Shown piece after piece: positions 1-9,071 of a stretch of 64,000 nt of DNA. Source of the DNA: Haliscomenobacter hydrossis DSM 1100 (GTDB taxonomy: Bacteria > Bacteroidota > Bacteroidia > Chitinophagales > Saprospiraceae). A program made the position numbers and the translations under genes. The stretch covers positions 3,969,001-4,033,000 of the forward strand of contig NC_015510.1 in the NCBI RefSeq assembly GCF_000212735.1. Reading direction: 5' to 3'. The notes below the pieces were generated by a model. The model worked only from the letters and a program-made list of their open reading frames with translations, had not been told where the DNA came from and ran no database searches. Every line of letters starts with the position of its first letter. Positions within the stretch are counted from its first letter, which is position 1.

Positions 1-1665
1 ATGAAACACGGCGATGCCCCTGTAGCCATAGATGTAGACCTACGCGGCGTCGAGCGTTTTGGATTGCTGGTGACCGACAGGGTAGGCGGCTCCAACAACA
101 AAAGAACTTATGCCAATTGGGCAAACGCCAAACTGGAAATGTTGGACGACAGCAAACCTGGATACATTCCCAATGAGGATGAAAAATACATCCTGACTCC
201 TGCTCCCGGCAAAAAACCACGCATCAACTCTGCTAAAATATTCGGCGCTACGCCAGGCAATCCGGTTTTATACACGATCGCTGCCACGGGTGAAAAGCCC
301 ATCCTATTTTCAGCTACCCCTTTACCCAAAGGGTTAAAACTCGATTCCAAAACGGGCATCATCTCTGGGCGGGTTGCCCAACGCGGCAAATACGCCATTA
401 CTTTAAACGCCAAAAACAAATACGGTAAAGCCCGGCAAAAACTCCTGCTCAACATTGGCGATACCATCGCCCTCACCCCGCCCATCGGTTGGAACGGCTG
501 GAATTCCTGGGCGCGGGACATCGATCAGGGCAAAGTCATCGCCTCCGCTGAAGCGATGGTCAGCAAGGGCTTGCGCGACCACGGTTGGACTTACATCAAC
601 ATCGACGACGCCTGGCAGGGCATCCGCAGCGGGCCCGATACCGCTTTGCAAGCCAACGAAAAATTCCCCGACATCAAGGGCATGATGGATCGTATTCATG
701 CTTTGGGCTTAAAAGTAGGTTTGTATTCCACCCCTTACATTGCCAGTTACGCTGGTTTCATCGGGGCATCATCGGATTATCCGGCGGGTGGGGAAACCCA
801 AAAATTATTTGTCCCCAGTCGGCAGCCGTACAGCCGGATTGCCAAATACCGTTTCGAGCGCAACGACGCCCGACAGATGGCTGTCTGGGGTACCGATTTT
901 CTCAAATACGACTGGCGCATCGATGTAGTTTCAGCGGAACGGATGTCGGAAGCTTTGAAAAAATCGGGTCGGGATATCGTCTTTAGTATTTCCAACAATG
1001 CCCCTTTTGACAAGGTGAAGGATTGGAATCGGGTCACGAATATGTACCGCACCGGTCCCGACATCAAAGACAGTTGGACGAGTTTGTACCACACTTCCTT
1101 TACCCTGGATCGCTGGGCACCATTCTCCGGCCCTGGCCACTGGATGGACCCGGACATGATGATCCTGGGCGACGTATCGATCGGGCCCGTTTTGCACCCG
1201 ACCCGTTTAACGCCGGATGAGCAGTACAGCCATGTGAGTATCTTTAGTTTGCTCGCTGCGCCCATGCTGATTGGTTGCCCCATTGAACGACTGGACGAGT
1301 TTACCCTGAATTTGCTGAGCAACGACGAAGTGATTGCCATCAATCAGGATCCGCTGGGTAAGGCCGGTCGACTGGTTTTGGAGGAAGATGATGTGCAGGT
1401 TTGGCTAAAACCACTGGAGGATGGTTCTTTTGCGGTGGGCTTGTTCAATATCGGAGGGTACGGAAAAAGCCCGGAATCCTACTTCCGCTGGGGGGATGAG
1501 CCGGAGAAAGTATTTACACTCTATCTTGATAAAATAGGTCTTACCGGCAGGTATGTAATGCGTGATGTTTGGCGGCAAAAAAATATCGCGGAATCCAGTG
1601 GTTCATTTCAGACGAATATTCCTTATCATGGGGTAATTCTGCTCAAATTTATACCCATCAAATAA
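1..1665 (+). CDS. GH27 alpha-galactosidase, 5' end outside window
   Basis: Secreted-type glycoside hydrolase of family 27, expected to remove terminal alpha-D-galactose from polysaccharide. The visible 554 residues start inside what looks like the end of an NPCBM carbohydrate-binding domain (about 1-48). A putative Ig-like domain follows (about 75-150), then the (beta/alpha)8 catalytic domain opening with PPIGWNGWNSW. The KYDW motif places the nucleophile at Asp304, and GPDIKDSW places the likely acid/base at Asp354, by analogy with human alpha-galactosidase A; HWMDPDMM is also conserved. The ATG at base 1 is probably internal, because the binding domain is cut, so the true start and signal peptide lie upstream. 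An alcohol dehydrogenase follows after 6 bp, suggesting cotranscription. Family is firm; exact substrate is not. Confidence 0.88.
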   Translation: MKHGDAPVAIDVDLRGVERFGLLVTDRVGGSNNKRTYANWANAKLEMLDDSKPGYIPNEDEKYILTPAPGKKPRINSAKIFGATPGNPVLYTIAATGEKPILFSATPLPKGLKLDSKTGIISGRVAQRGKYAITLNAKNKYGKARQKLLLNIGDTIALTPPIGWNGWNSWARDIDQGKVIASAEAMVSKGLRDHGWTYINIDDAWQGIRSGPDTALQANEKFPDIKGMMDRIHALGLKVGLYSTPYIASYAGFIGASSDYPAGGETQKLFVPSRQPYSRIAKYRFERNDARQMAVWGTDFLKYDWRIDVVSAERMSEALKKSGRDIVFSISNNAPFDKVKDWNRVTNMYRTGPDIKDSWTSLYHTSFTLDRWAPFSGPGHWMDPDMMILGDVSIGPVLHPTRLTPDEQYSHVSIFSLLAAPMLIGCPIERLDEFTLNLLSNDEVIAINQDPLGKAGRLVLEEDDVQVWLKPLEDGSFAVGLFNIGGYGKSPESYFRWGDEPEKVFTLYLDKIGLTGRYVMRDVWRQKNIAESSGSFQTNIPYHGVILLKFIPIK

Positions 1666-1671
1666 TTAAAC

Positions 1672-2712
1672 ATGCAAGTAAATGGTTACGGTGCCCTGAG
1701 CAAAACAGCTCCAATTGCACCCATTGGTTTTGAAAGAAGAGAAGTTGGCGCGGACGATATTTTGGTCGACATTCTGTATTGCGGGGTATGTCACTCCGAC
1801 ATCCACATGGCCAGAAGTGAGTGGGGCCCTTCGGTTTATCCGATTGTACCCGGGCACGAAATTGTTGGTCGGGTATCCGCAATTGGCAACAATGTCACTA
1901 AATTCAAAGTGGGCGACCTGGCTGGTGTAGCGGTTTTTGTTGATTCTTGCCGTACTTGTCCTTCCTGCCAAAGCGGGATGGAGCAGTATTGTGATGAAGG
2001 CATGACGCCGACCTACAATGGGTTTTACCGCGACGGCGTTACGCCGACCTTTGGTGGGTATTCTTCCAAGTATGTCATTGATGAAAAGTACGCCCTGCAC
2101 ATCCCTTTTACCGATCAGTTGGAAGCCGTTGCGCCCTTGTTGTGTGCCGGGATCACGACGTATTCCCCACTGCGTTTTGCCGGAGTAGGCAAAGGGCACA
2201 AAGTAGCAGTACTGGGTTTAGGTGGATTGGGGCACATGGCCGTTAAATTTGCCGCATCTTTTGGGGCTGAAGTGACCATGTTGAGTACCTCTCCCTCCAA
2301 AGAAGCCGACGCCAGACGCTTGGGCGCGCAGCATTTTGTATTGACCACGGATGAAGCACAAATGAAACCGCTGAAAAATCATTTTGACTTCATTTTGAAT
2401 ACCGTTTCAGCCGTTCATGACCTCAACAGTTTTCTCGATTTGCTCAAATTAGAAGGCAAAATGCTCCTGGTAGGTATTCCACCTGAAGACCATAGTGTGG
2501 ATGCGGAAAAACTCATTTCGAAACGCCGCAGTATTGTCGGCTCCATGATTGGGGGCATCCAGGAAACCCAGGAAATGCTGGACTACTGCGCCGAACACAA
2601 CATCGTTTCAGATGTGGAAGTCATCGCCATGAAAGACATCAATGAAGCCTACGATCGCATCCTTAAATCCGATGTAAAATACCGCTTTGTGATTGACATG
2701 AAAACACTTTAG
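1672..2712 (+). CDS. Zinc-dependent alcohol dehydrogenase (MDR family, YahK/cinnamyl-alcohol type)
   Basis: A 346-residue NAD(P)-dependent oxidoreductase interconverting alcohols and aldehydes or ketones in the cytoplasm. Catalytic zinc ligands are seen at Cys40 (GVCHSDIH) and His62/Glu63 (GHE). The structural zinc site is the four-cysteine cluster Cys93, 96, 99 and 107. The Rossmann motif GLGGLGHMAVK binds the cofactor. Length and motif order fit the cinnamyl-alcohol dehydrogenase/YahK branch. It sits 6 bp after the alpha-galactosidase and 29 bp before a Gfo/Idh/MocA gene, so it may act on a sugar-derived aldehyde, but the substrate cannot be read from sequence. Confidence 0.9.
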   Translation: MQVNGYGALSKTAPIAPIGFERREVGADDILVDILYCGVCHSDIHMARSEWGPSVYPIVPGHEIVGRVSAIGNNVTKFKVGDLAGVAVFVDSCRTCPSCQSGMEQYCDEGMTPTYNGFYRDGVTPTFGGYSSKYVIDEKYALHIPFTDQLEAVAPLLCAGITTYSPLRFAGVGKGHKVAVLGLGGLGHMAVKFAASFGAEVTMLSTSPSKEADARRLGAQHFVLTTDEAQMKPLKNHFDFILNTVSAVHDLNSFLDLLKLEGKMLLVGIPPEDHSVDAEKLISKRRSIVGSMIGGIQETQEMLDYCAEHNIVSDVEVIAMKDINEAYDRILKSDVKYRFVIDMKTL

Positions 2713-2741
2713 CAACGGGTACATAAACGTTAACCAACATC

Positions 2742-4067
2742 ATGAAAACACGCAGGACTTTTATCAAAAATACAGCCACCGCTCTCGGCGGCCTCGGCCT
2801 CATGGAGTTTTTACCCCTTGAGGCCATCGTCTCCATGCGCAAAGCTGTCGCCCCGAGTGACAAAATCAACGTCGGCCTCATCGGCGTTAAAAACCAGGGG
2901 TTCAACAACATCAGGGCATTTTTAAAAATCAACGACGTCAACCTCACGGCCATTTGTGATGTAGATGACGCTCAATTGGCCAAGCGCAAAGACGACTTGA
3001 CCAAAGCCGGAGTCCCCAATCTGACGGTGTACAAAGACTACCGCAAGATGCTCGACAACAAAGACCTCGACGCGGTACTCGTCGCCACCCCCGACCATTG
3101 GCATTGCCTGCAACTCACCGATTCCCTTTCGGCGGGCAAACACGTGTACGTGGAAAAACCCGTAGCCAACTCCATCGGCGAAGCCAAAGCCATGATCCGC
3201 GCCACCGAAGCCTCGGGCAAAGTGGTGCAAGTCAACCAATGGCAGCGCAGCCAAAAGCACTTCAAGGATGCGATTGCCTTCGTCAAATCCGGCCAACTCG
3301 GCCCGATCATCAACACCAAAACCTGGATGTACCGGGGCACTCAACCTCTCCCAGTAGTCGCCAACAGCCCCGTTCCAACTGGAGTTGACTACAACATGTG
3401 GCTCGGCCCCGCTCAAATGCGCGACTTCAACGCCAACCGCTTCCACTATGAATTCCGCTGGTTTTGGGACTACGCGGGCGGCCTGATGTGCGACTGGGGC
3501 GTACACCTGCTCGACATCATGCTTTGGGGCATGGGCGTAAACGAACCGCTATCGGTATCCGCCGTGGGTGGCAAACGCCTTTTCCCCACCGATGCCCGCG
3601 AAACCCCCGATTACATCCACGTCACCTACGATTTTGGCACCTTCACCAATACCTGGGAGCACTACATGGGCACTGGCGCGGGCCAGTACGGCAAGGGCCA
3701 CGGGATCGCCTTCATCGGCACCAAAGGCACCCTGGTGGTGACCAGAAACGGCTGGGAGGTCATCCCCGAAAAGGATGGCGAAAAGTTCCGCATGGAAGGA
3801 GTTGCCTTGCAAAACCGGGTGGACAATGGCCTGGAACTCCACGCCCAAAACTTCGTCGACGTGATGAAAAGTGGCAAACTGGCCGACCTGGCTTGCCCGA
3901 TTCACGCGGGCGCTACCGTGGCGGTCAACGCACACATGGGCAACGTGGCATACCGAACCGGAGAGAAAATTTATTGGGATGCGGCGAAGGCTAAATTCAA
4001 CAGCAAAAAGGCGAATGCCTTGATTTTGCCGACGTATCACAATGGGTTTGATTTCCCGAAGGTGTGA
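2742..4067 (+). CDS. Gfo/Idh/MocA family oxidoreductase with Tat signal
   Basis: A 441-residue NAD(P)-dependent sugar or polyol oxidoreductase, probably periplasmic. The N-terminus MKTRRTFIKN plus an alanine/glycine-rich stretch is a twin-arginine export signal. The Rossmann domain (about 40-160) contains ATPDHWHC and the EKP motif. The C-terminal substrate domain has the CDWGVHLLDIM segment, whose Asp and His are typical of the catalytic face. Members of this Bacteroidota subgroup often lie beside glycoside hydrolases, as here (GH27 before, GH28 after). A paralogue at 16247-17572 has the same architecture. The specific sugar is unknown. Confidence 0.88.
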   Translation: MKTRRTFIKNTATALGGLGLMEFLPLEAIVSMRKAVAPSDKINVGLIGVKNQGFNNIRAFLKINDVNLTAICDVDDAQLAKRKDDLTKAGVPNLTVYKDYRKMLDNKDLDAVLVATPDHWHCLQLTDSLSAGKHVYVEKPVANSIGEAKAMIRATEASGKVVQVNQWQRSQKHFKDAIAFVKSGQLGPIINTKTWMYRGTQPLPVVANSPVPTGVDYNMWLGPAQMRDFNANRFHYEFRWFWDYAGGLMCDWGVHLLDIMLWGMGVNEPLSVSAVGGKRLFPTDARETPDYIHVTYDFGTFTNTWEHYMGTGAGQYGKGHGIAFIGTKGTLVVTRNGWEVIPEKDGEKFRMEGVALQNRVDNGLELHAQNFVDVMKSGKLADLACPIHAGATVAVNAHMGNVAYRTGEKIYWDAAKAKFNSKKANALILPTYHNGFDFPKV

Positions 4068-4109
4068 TCCAAGTCACTACGAATTTTGAAAATGAAACCA
4101 ACGTGACAC

Positions 4110-4210
4110 TTTTTAACACAAAGGACACCAAGGCAGCACAAGGGTCACAAAGTTAGACGTTGACCGTCTTTGTGTCCTTTGTGCTGCCTTGGTGTCCCTT
4201 GTGTTAAAAA
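4110..4210. repeat. Word palindrome of CACAAAGG type
   Basis: Two nearly perfect 43-bp inverted arms (4110-4152 and 4168-4210) around a 15-bp loop. The arms consist of repeated words such as CACAAAGGACACCAAGG. The element fills most of the 217-bp gap between the oxidoreductase and GH28 genes, where no coding sequence is seen. The transcript would fold into a long hairpin. A relative lies at 44298-44387. Confidence 0.85.
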
Positions 4211-4284
4211 ATACATCTTTCGTACTGTTTGAAAAAACCACGCAGCTAAGGTTGCTAACTTATTGATCCTAAAATTGATCAATC

Positions 4285-5883
4285 ATGCTCCTGAAAAACC
4301 TACATCTCTACCTTTTATTCCCCGTGTTATTGCTCCTGAGCAGCACAACACCTCCGCCATCCAAATCCCTAAAAATAACCTCCTTTGGCGCCATCGCCGA
4401 CGGCATCACCAACAACGTCGTAGCCATCCAAAAAGCCATCGACAAAGTATCGAAATCAGGTGGAGGCAAGGTCATCATCCCTCCTGGAAACTTCATGTCT
4501 GGCACCGTTTTTCTAAAAACTGGTGTCACCCTGCACCTCGAACTTGGTGCCCGCCTGCTCGGCCCCACCAATCGCAACGATTACGCCAAAGTAGCTGACC
4601 GCCCCGCCGTGGTCATGGCCGAAAACCAGCACCACATCGGCATCAGTGGCCAGGGCATCATTGATGGCCAGGGGCAGGAATTGATGTTGGACATTTTTAA
4701 AAAATTGCGCAGCGGCGAGATGGTGCAAGATACCATCTGGAAGGTGAAACGCCCTGGTGGCCGCACAATGGTGTTGAATTTCAAGTCTTGCAGCGACATC
4801 CACATCTCCGGCATCACCCTCAAAAATGCCTCCGATTGGGTGCAGGACTACCGGGAGTGCTCCAACCTGATTATCGATGGCATCACCGTACAAAGCACCG
4901 CCTACTGGAACAACGACGGCCTGGACATCACCGATTCCAAAAACGTGCGCATCAGCAATTGTTTCATCAATTCTACCGACGATGCGATCTGCCTCAAATC
5001 GGAAAATCCTGCGCTGGGTTGTGAAAACGTCTACATCGAAAACTGCACCCTGCGCTCCAGTGCCAATGCGCTCAAGTTTGGGACGCGGAGCGACGGCGGC
5101 TTTCGCAAAATCACGGTGCGTAACCTGACAATTTTTGACACCTACCGTTCGGCCATTGCCCTGGAATCAGTCGACGGGGGTGATTTGACAGACATCGACA
5201 TTCAACACATCAATGCCAAGAATACGGGCAATGCCATCTTTATTCGCCTTGGCCAGCGCACGGAGGGCAAAGCGAGTACGCTCAAAGGGGTGTACATCGC
5301 CCACGTCAAAGTGGAAGTCCCCCTCTACAAACCCGACCAGGGTTACCCCATCGAAGGGCCACCCGATCACTTGCGCCCGGGCGAAGACAAAATGCCCAAA
5401 CGCCCTTCCCATTTCCACATTTATGGGCATCCCTTTTTGCCTTACAACCTGATTCCTTCCTCCATCGTGGGCCTGCCCGGCCACCCGGTGCAGAATGTAA
5501 CGCTAGAAGACATTGAGATCACTTATGGCGGCAGAGCAAAAAAGGAAATTGCACACATCCCGCTGGACAAAATCACTTCCGTTCCGGAAAACCCCAAGGC
5601 TTACCCGGATTTTTCCATGTTTGGGGAATTGCCCGCCTGGGGTTTTTACCTGCGCCATGCGGAAGGGATCAAAATCAAAGGGATGAAATTGAGGTATATA
5701 GACGATGATTTCCGGCCCGCCCTGGTGCTGGATGATGTGAACAATTCGGAGTTTGATGGGGTGGAGGTACTGACGGCGAAGGAGATGCCGGTGGTGGTGT
5801 TGAATCGGAGTGAGGTGGTGCTGAAGGGGTTGAAAATGCCGGTTGGGGTAGAGATGGGGGTGCGGAAGAGTGGGTATGAGTAA
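4285..5883 (+). CDS. GH28 family glycoside hydrolase (polygalacturonase-like)
   Basis: A 532-residue secreted enzyme with a right-handed beta-helix, expected to cut galacturonan or rhamnogalacturonan-type chains. A hydrophobic signal peptide occupies about residues 1-20. The pectin-lyase-like opening (ITSFGAIADGITNN...IQKAIDKV) follows. The core has family 28 motifs NNDGLDI and STDDAICLKS, which carry the catalytic aspartates. The usual GHG and RIK motifs are not obvious, so the substrate may be atypical. It follows the Tat oxidoreductase across a hairpin repeat. With GH27 and GH78 genes in the same window it points to pectin-like or rhamnose-containing glycans. Confidence 0.85.
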   Translation: MLLKNLHLYLLFPVLLLLSSTTPPPSKSLKITSFGAIADGITNNVVAIQKAIDKVSKSGGGKVIIPPGNFMSGTVFLKTGVTLHLELGARLLGPTNRNDYAKVADRPAVVMAENQHHIGISGQGIIDGQGQELMLDIFKKLRSGEMVQDTIWKVKRPGGRTMVLNFKSCSDIHISGITLKNASDWVQDYRECSNLIIDGITVQSTAYWNNDGLDITDSKNVRISNCFINSTDDAICLKSENPALGCENVYIENCTLRSSANALKFGTRSDGGFRKITVRNLTIFDTYRSAIALESVDGGDLTDIDIQHINAKNTGNAIFIRLGQRTEGKASTLKGVYIAHVKVEVPLYKPDQGYPIEGPPDHLRPGEDKMPKRPSHFHIYGHPFLPYNLIPSSIVGLPGHPVQNVTLEDIEITYGGRAKKEIAHIPLDKITSVPENPKAYPDFSMFGELPAWGFYLRHAEGIKIKGMKLRYIDDDFRPALVLDDVNNSEFDGVEVLTAKEMPVVVLNRSEVVLKGLKMPVGVEMGVRKSGYE

Positions 5884-6013
5884 CTGCTATACATCGTCAA
5901 CCAGATAAAATTTAAGATGACGCTTGAAAATAATTCTATGCTATTTCCAAAAGATAGCTAAATCCTCAAAAAAGGTGAGTGTTTTTATTTTGGTAGTGGT
6001 TTTTAAATAGCTA

Positions 6014-7066
6014 TTAAGGACTATAAGCTAAGCGGAACCCTAGATTTCGGTTACGAAAAGAAGGCGCATAAGAATTCCTGTAGGCTACACGACAGTAGGT
6101 TGCGGCACCTCCTGAGCTACCGCCACGTACTATGCGATTTTCTGGATTTGCTAATGTTGGTTTCGACCCTGGATAGTCGCGAAAATTATCCTGACACCAT
6201 TCTTCTACATTACCACTCATGTCAAATAGTCCTAGTTCATTGGCTTTTGTTTGACCAACTGGCCTGTTACTACTAGCGTTATTGGAATACCAAGCTACTT
6301 CTTCAATACCATTACTGCCTGAATATTTATAGTTCTTGCTTTGATTGCCTCCTCGCGCAGCATACTCCCATTCGGCTTCAGTAGGTAGTCGATATTTTTT
6401 GCCCGTTTGTAAGTTGAGTTTTTTAAGATACTCCTGTATATCATACCAACTAACTTGCTCTACTGGACATTGATCACAATTCGAATAGTAACTAGGGTTT
6501 GTCCCCATAATGGCTTTCCACTGTAACTGCGTCACTTCATAATTACTTATATAAAAATCTTGAACTGTTACTTGATGCATAGGTTTTTCCTGCTCGGTAC
6601 ATTCATTTCCTTGTTCATAGGTACAACCCATTACAAATGTTCCCTTTTTAATGAATATCATCGAAAAAGGAGTATTCGGTGCAGGAAGGGGTATGAAAGT
6701 ATTATTTTGTGTTGATGCAGGGGCTGGTTTACTACCCCAGGGTTGGAGCTGGAAACTTGTACTTAATGATTTATTAAACAATGTTTTAATTTGATTGATT
6801 TTCAGGGCAATGGCACGGCCACTATCGTCTTGCGTAATCAATCCAACGATTCCCTTTGTAGTAATTAGTGGCGCTCCAGAAGTTCCTGGCATAATCGTAT
6901 TAAGGGCAAATCGAATATTGGTATTCGTTTCTGCAAAAATATTTCCATCGATTCCAGGGTCAACCCATTGTGGTTCATTGTCATTAAGACCAATAAAACG
7001 CACTCTACGCTTAATACCAGAGGATAAGTCGATACAATTTTGTTTCCATCTAAAGTTAGCTAAATA
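6014..7066 (-). pseudogene. C-terminal fragment: protease Ser motif plus SUMF1 domain
   Basis: The fragment downstream of the IS. It keeps the protease serine motif MPGTSGAPL and the whole SUMF1-type domain (IKKGTFVMG, EVTQLQWKAIMG, RLPTEAEWEYAARGG, LGLFDMSGNVEEWC, NLGFRLAY). In true formylglycine-generating enzyme two cysteines sit five residues apart near the C-terminus. Here only one remains (TYCRVAYRN), so this is unlikely to be the maturase for the sulfatases in this window. An ATG just inside the IS (7070-7072) gives an open frame, but there is no reason to think it is translated. Confidence 0.75.
7061..7066. repeat. Target-site duplication TAAATA (second copy 8006-8011)
   Basis: Direct 6-bp repeats TAAATA flank the IS exactly outside its inverted ends. 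One further shared base could make it seven. Both copies read Tyr-Leu in the host frame, so precise excision would restore the split gene. Confidence 0.85.
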
Positions 7067-8005
7067 ACTCAAGTTGTGACCTATACGAATTCCTGCTCGT
7101 TAAACAAAAAGGAAAGGGCATAGGCAAAAATGAACATAAAGGTCTTCAAGTTAAATCCATCCGGGGTGACGGCATGAATGGTTTTGGGCATTGCAGCACA
7201 AATGGCACTAAAAACGGACTCGATTTGTCTTCGAATGGCCTTTTTCCATAAACGGATCTGGTAAATATCTCCCCTGCTGGTATTTTTTTTACGCATCGTC
7301 TCCCAGATGATTTGCCCCATTTGGCCGGAGTTGTCCTCCAAATCATGGTTTTCAAATGCGTTATCACCAAAAATGGAGGCTTCTGGGGGGATATTGAAGT
7401 CCATTCGGTTAAGGAATCGCGCATCGTGATAAGAACCGGGCAAAAGGGCAATCTCTACAGGGATCCCCTCTTCGGTACACAGAACACCCGCTTTAAATCC
7501 ATAAAAGTACTCTCGTTTCGAGGCATTTTTTCCTCGAAAAATATCATTATACCCCAATAGCCTATTGCGACTGATACGAATATTATGACAGACTTTGACC
7601 GGAAAACTGTCCAAAAGATAGTACTGCCGTTCATTTTCTTGCTTAAAAACGGAGGAAAAAACCTCGAAAACAGCCTGGATCAAGTCTTTGATATGATGCA
7701 TACGACGATTGAACTGGGATTTACTCAACATGCCAGGGCAATGATCAGACTTCATATAGCTAAGCGTATTTTGGATGTTTCCTCCGAAATACCGGCTAGA
7801 TACGACCAAGGTCGTGATGATCGTCGCGTCATCAATCCGACGTTGCTCATCTTCTTTATGGTGCATCGCTTGCAGCATATCCGAAATTGTGATGTAAATT
7901 GCAACCGTGAAATATTTCATACTGGCCTCCGTAGTTTGTTGTGTGGTAACTACAAAGTAACGGAGGTCTTTCTTTTTTTTCCTTTTTATAGGTCACAACT
8001 TGAGT
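7067..8005 (-). mobile_element. IS982-family insertion sequence, complete copy
   Basis: A 939-bp element bounded by perfect 19-bp inverted repeats: ACTCAAGTTGTGACCTATA at 7067-7085 and its complement at 7987-8005. It carries a single transposase gene on the minus strand whose stop codon lies inside the left repeat. The AC-starting ends, size and 6-bp target duplication fit the IS982 family. The first 508 bp of an apparently identical copy lies at 63493-64000 in opposite orientation, implying recent transposition. Confidence 0.93.
7081..7920 (-). CDS. IS982-family transposase
   Basis: A 279-residue DDE transposase. The catalytic triad can be placed at Asp104 (YYLLDSFPVKVC), Asp186 (IFGDNAF) and Glu234 (RQIESVFSAI). 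The run CHNIRISRNRLLGYNDIFRGKN is typical of IS982. It appears intact, so the element may be active and could act on the second copy. A GGAGG sits 5 nt before the ATG, within a stem with an upstream CCTCCGT (see the copy at 63532-63572), which could limit translation from outside transcripts. The long open frame on the opposite strand is a shadow. Confidence 0.93.
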   Translation of the reverse strand: MKYFTVAIYITISDMLQAMHHKEDEQRRIDDATIITTLVVSSRYFGGNIQNTLSYMKSDHCPGMLSKSQFNRRMHHIKDLIQAVFEVFSSVFKQENERQYYLLDSFPVKVCHNIRISRNRLLGYNDIFRGKNASKREYFYGFKAGVLCTEEGIPVEIALLPGSYHDARFLNRMDFNIPPEASIFGDNAFENHDLEDNSGQMGQIIWETMRKKNTSRGDIYQIRLWKKAIRRQIESVFSAICAAMPKTIHAVTPDGFNLKTFMFIFAYALSFLFNEQEFV

Positions 8006-8410
8006 TAAATAATAAGGTCTTTGTAAAACCAATAAAGCAAGGTCTATATCATCTTTCCAAGATCTAACTTCTCTCGCAACATACCAAGTTGGGTCATTAT
8101 AAAACAGAATTTGTATAGATTGGGCAGTTTTATCCAGATTATGCCCCTTAATAACATGAGCAGCAGTAGCCAGATAAAGAGAAGTATTTACGGAAAATTG
8201 AGATGTCCTTATTTCTGATGTAATAAATCCAAAACCTCTTTCTTCAGTTCCATCTGAAAATTTGGCTTTAATTGCGACGACATTTTTTCTTAAACTATCA
8301 ACAACCTGATCAATATCAACAACTTGACTCCATGCATAGAAATTTGTAGTTATTAGTAAAATGAAAACCCATAAATAACGCTTTAAGTGATTTAGATTAG
8401 GCTTTTTCAT
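8006..8410 (-). pseudogene. N-terminal fragment of the split trypsin/SUMF1 gene
   Basis: Starts with MKKPNLNHLKRYL and a hydrophobic segment consistent with export. It includes the protease His motif (ATAAHVIKGH) and Asp motif (KDDIDLALLVL), then runs into IS sequence after RPYYL. In the present state the frame continues into the IS and stops at 7856, replacing the serine half with unrelated residues. A TAnnTTTG-like box (TATTTTTG, minus strand, 8445-8452) lies about 35 bp before the start, so the fragment may still be transcribed. Confidence 0.8.
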
Positions 8411-8539
8411 GGTTTTCTGAAAGTTTAGTTGTTCAAAAACAATTCAAAAATAATTATTTTAATGAAAATTAATAATAACGTACGTTTATTTGTAATTATT
8501 CAAATGCCATTGGTGGATGGATGATAAAAAAACAAAACC

Positions 8540-8962
8540 ATGCGTGATCCATTTGTTGTATCCACCATTACCTGGCACGAAACACCTGATGAAGTAGCCA
8601 TCGACAACATCAATCTGATTGAAGCGGCCTTGAAAAACCACTTAAAACTCAGCGATTACGGGGAGATTGTGGGCATTGCCTTCATTTACATCATCGAACA
8701 AGATAACGACCACACCCATGTAGACAACTTCAGTTACCGGCCAAAGCGCAAGGAAATTTACACCCAAATGAGCCTACCTTATGCTGTAGTTCAACAATCC
8801 AGCCCCGAAGAAATATTGCACCTGATGGCTGCCAAGTATGTTGATACTATGCAGGAGTACTTGAGCAAGAAAAAAATTCGCAATTTTGATGCCCAACGCT
8901 TCGTAAAGGATGTGCAGGAATTATTTGAACGGCAAAACTGGTTGCAACCAATAGCCGCTTAA
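8540..8962 (+). CDS. Hypothetical protein, 140 aa
   Basis: A small soluble acidic protein without a signal peptide. A central segment with charged residues and LPYAVV is followed by a predicted helical tail (EEILHLMAAKYVDTMQEYL). The pattern RPKRKEIYTQMSLPY...SPEEI is faintly like Imm44-type immunity proteins, but this is a weak impression. No toxin gene adjoins it. The last ~35 bp resemble a piece of intergenic DNA at 10842-10875, suggesting the gene was once duplicated nearby. It stands in a decayed accessory island. Function unknown. Confidence 0.6.
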   Translation: MRDPFVVSTITWHETPDEVAIDNINLIEAALKNHLKLSDYGEIVGIAFIYIIEQDNDHTHVDNFSYRPKRKEIYTQMSLPYAVVQQSSPEEILHLMAAKYVDTMQEYLSKKKIRNFDAQRFVKDVQELFERQNWLQPIAA

Positions 8963-9035
8963 TTGAGTTTAATCGGCTGCGAAAGTGGGCAATAGAGACC
9001 CGTACCTGTGGCAGCCCTTTATTTTGGAGTCAAAG

Positions 9036-9057
9036 ACTTGGACTAGCAGGTCCAAGT
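9036..9057. terminator. Hairpin between converging genes
   Basis: Perfect 8-bp stem ACTTGGAC / GTCCAAGT with a 6-nt loop, between the 140-aa gene and the converging antitoxin-like gene. There is no strong T-run on either side, so termination is possible but not certain. Confidence 0.45.
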
Positions 9058-9071
9058 TAATCAGCCAAATT

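Larger units (their letters stand above)
6014..8410 (-). pseudogene. Trypsin-like protease / SUMF1-domain protein split by an IS982 element
   Basis: Two fragments of one gene lie either side of the insertion at 7067-8005. Removing the 939-bp element and one copy of the TAAATA duplication (945 bp, 315 codons) restores one uninterrupted 483-codon frame through the sequence RPYYLANFRW. The restored protein has a signal or anchor segment (about 11-29), a trypsin-like domain with His85 (TAAH), Asp123 (DIDLALL) and Ser196 (GTSGAP), and a C-terminal SUMF1/FGE-like domain (about 245-483). The insertion separates His/Asp from Ser, so neither fragment can be an active protease. Protease-SUMF1 fusions occur in bacterial conflict systems; that role is inference. 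Confidence 0.88.

Noticed and set aside
6014-7066. SUMF1 domain as sulfatase maturase (FGE)
   Set aside because: Only one of the two catalytic cysteines is present, the protein is fused to a protease and the gene is disrupted.
7585-8067. Open frame of 160 aa antisense to the transposase
   Set aside because: It mirrors the transposase gene and recurs in the second copy only because the IS is the same; no protein-like features.
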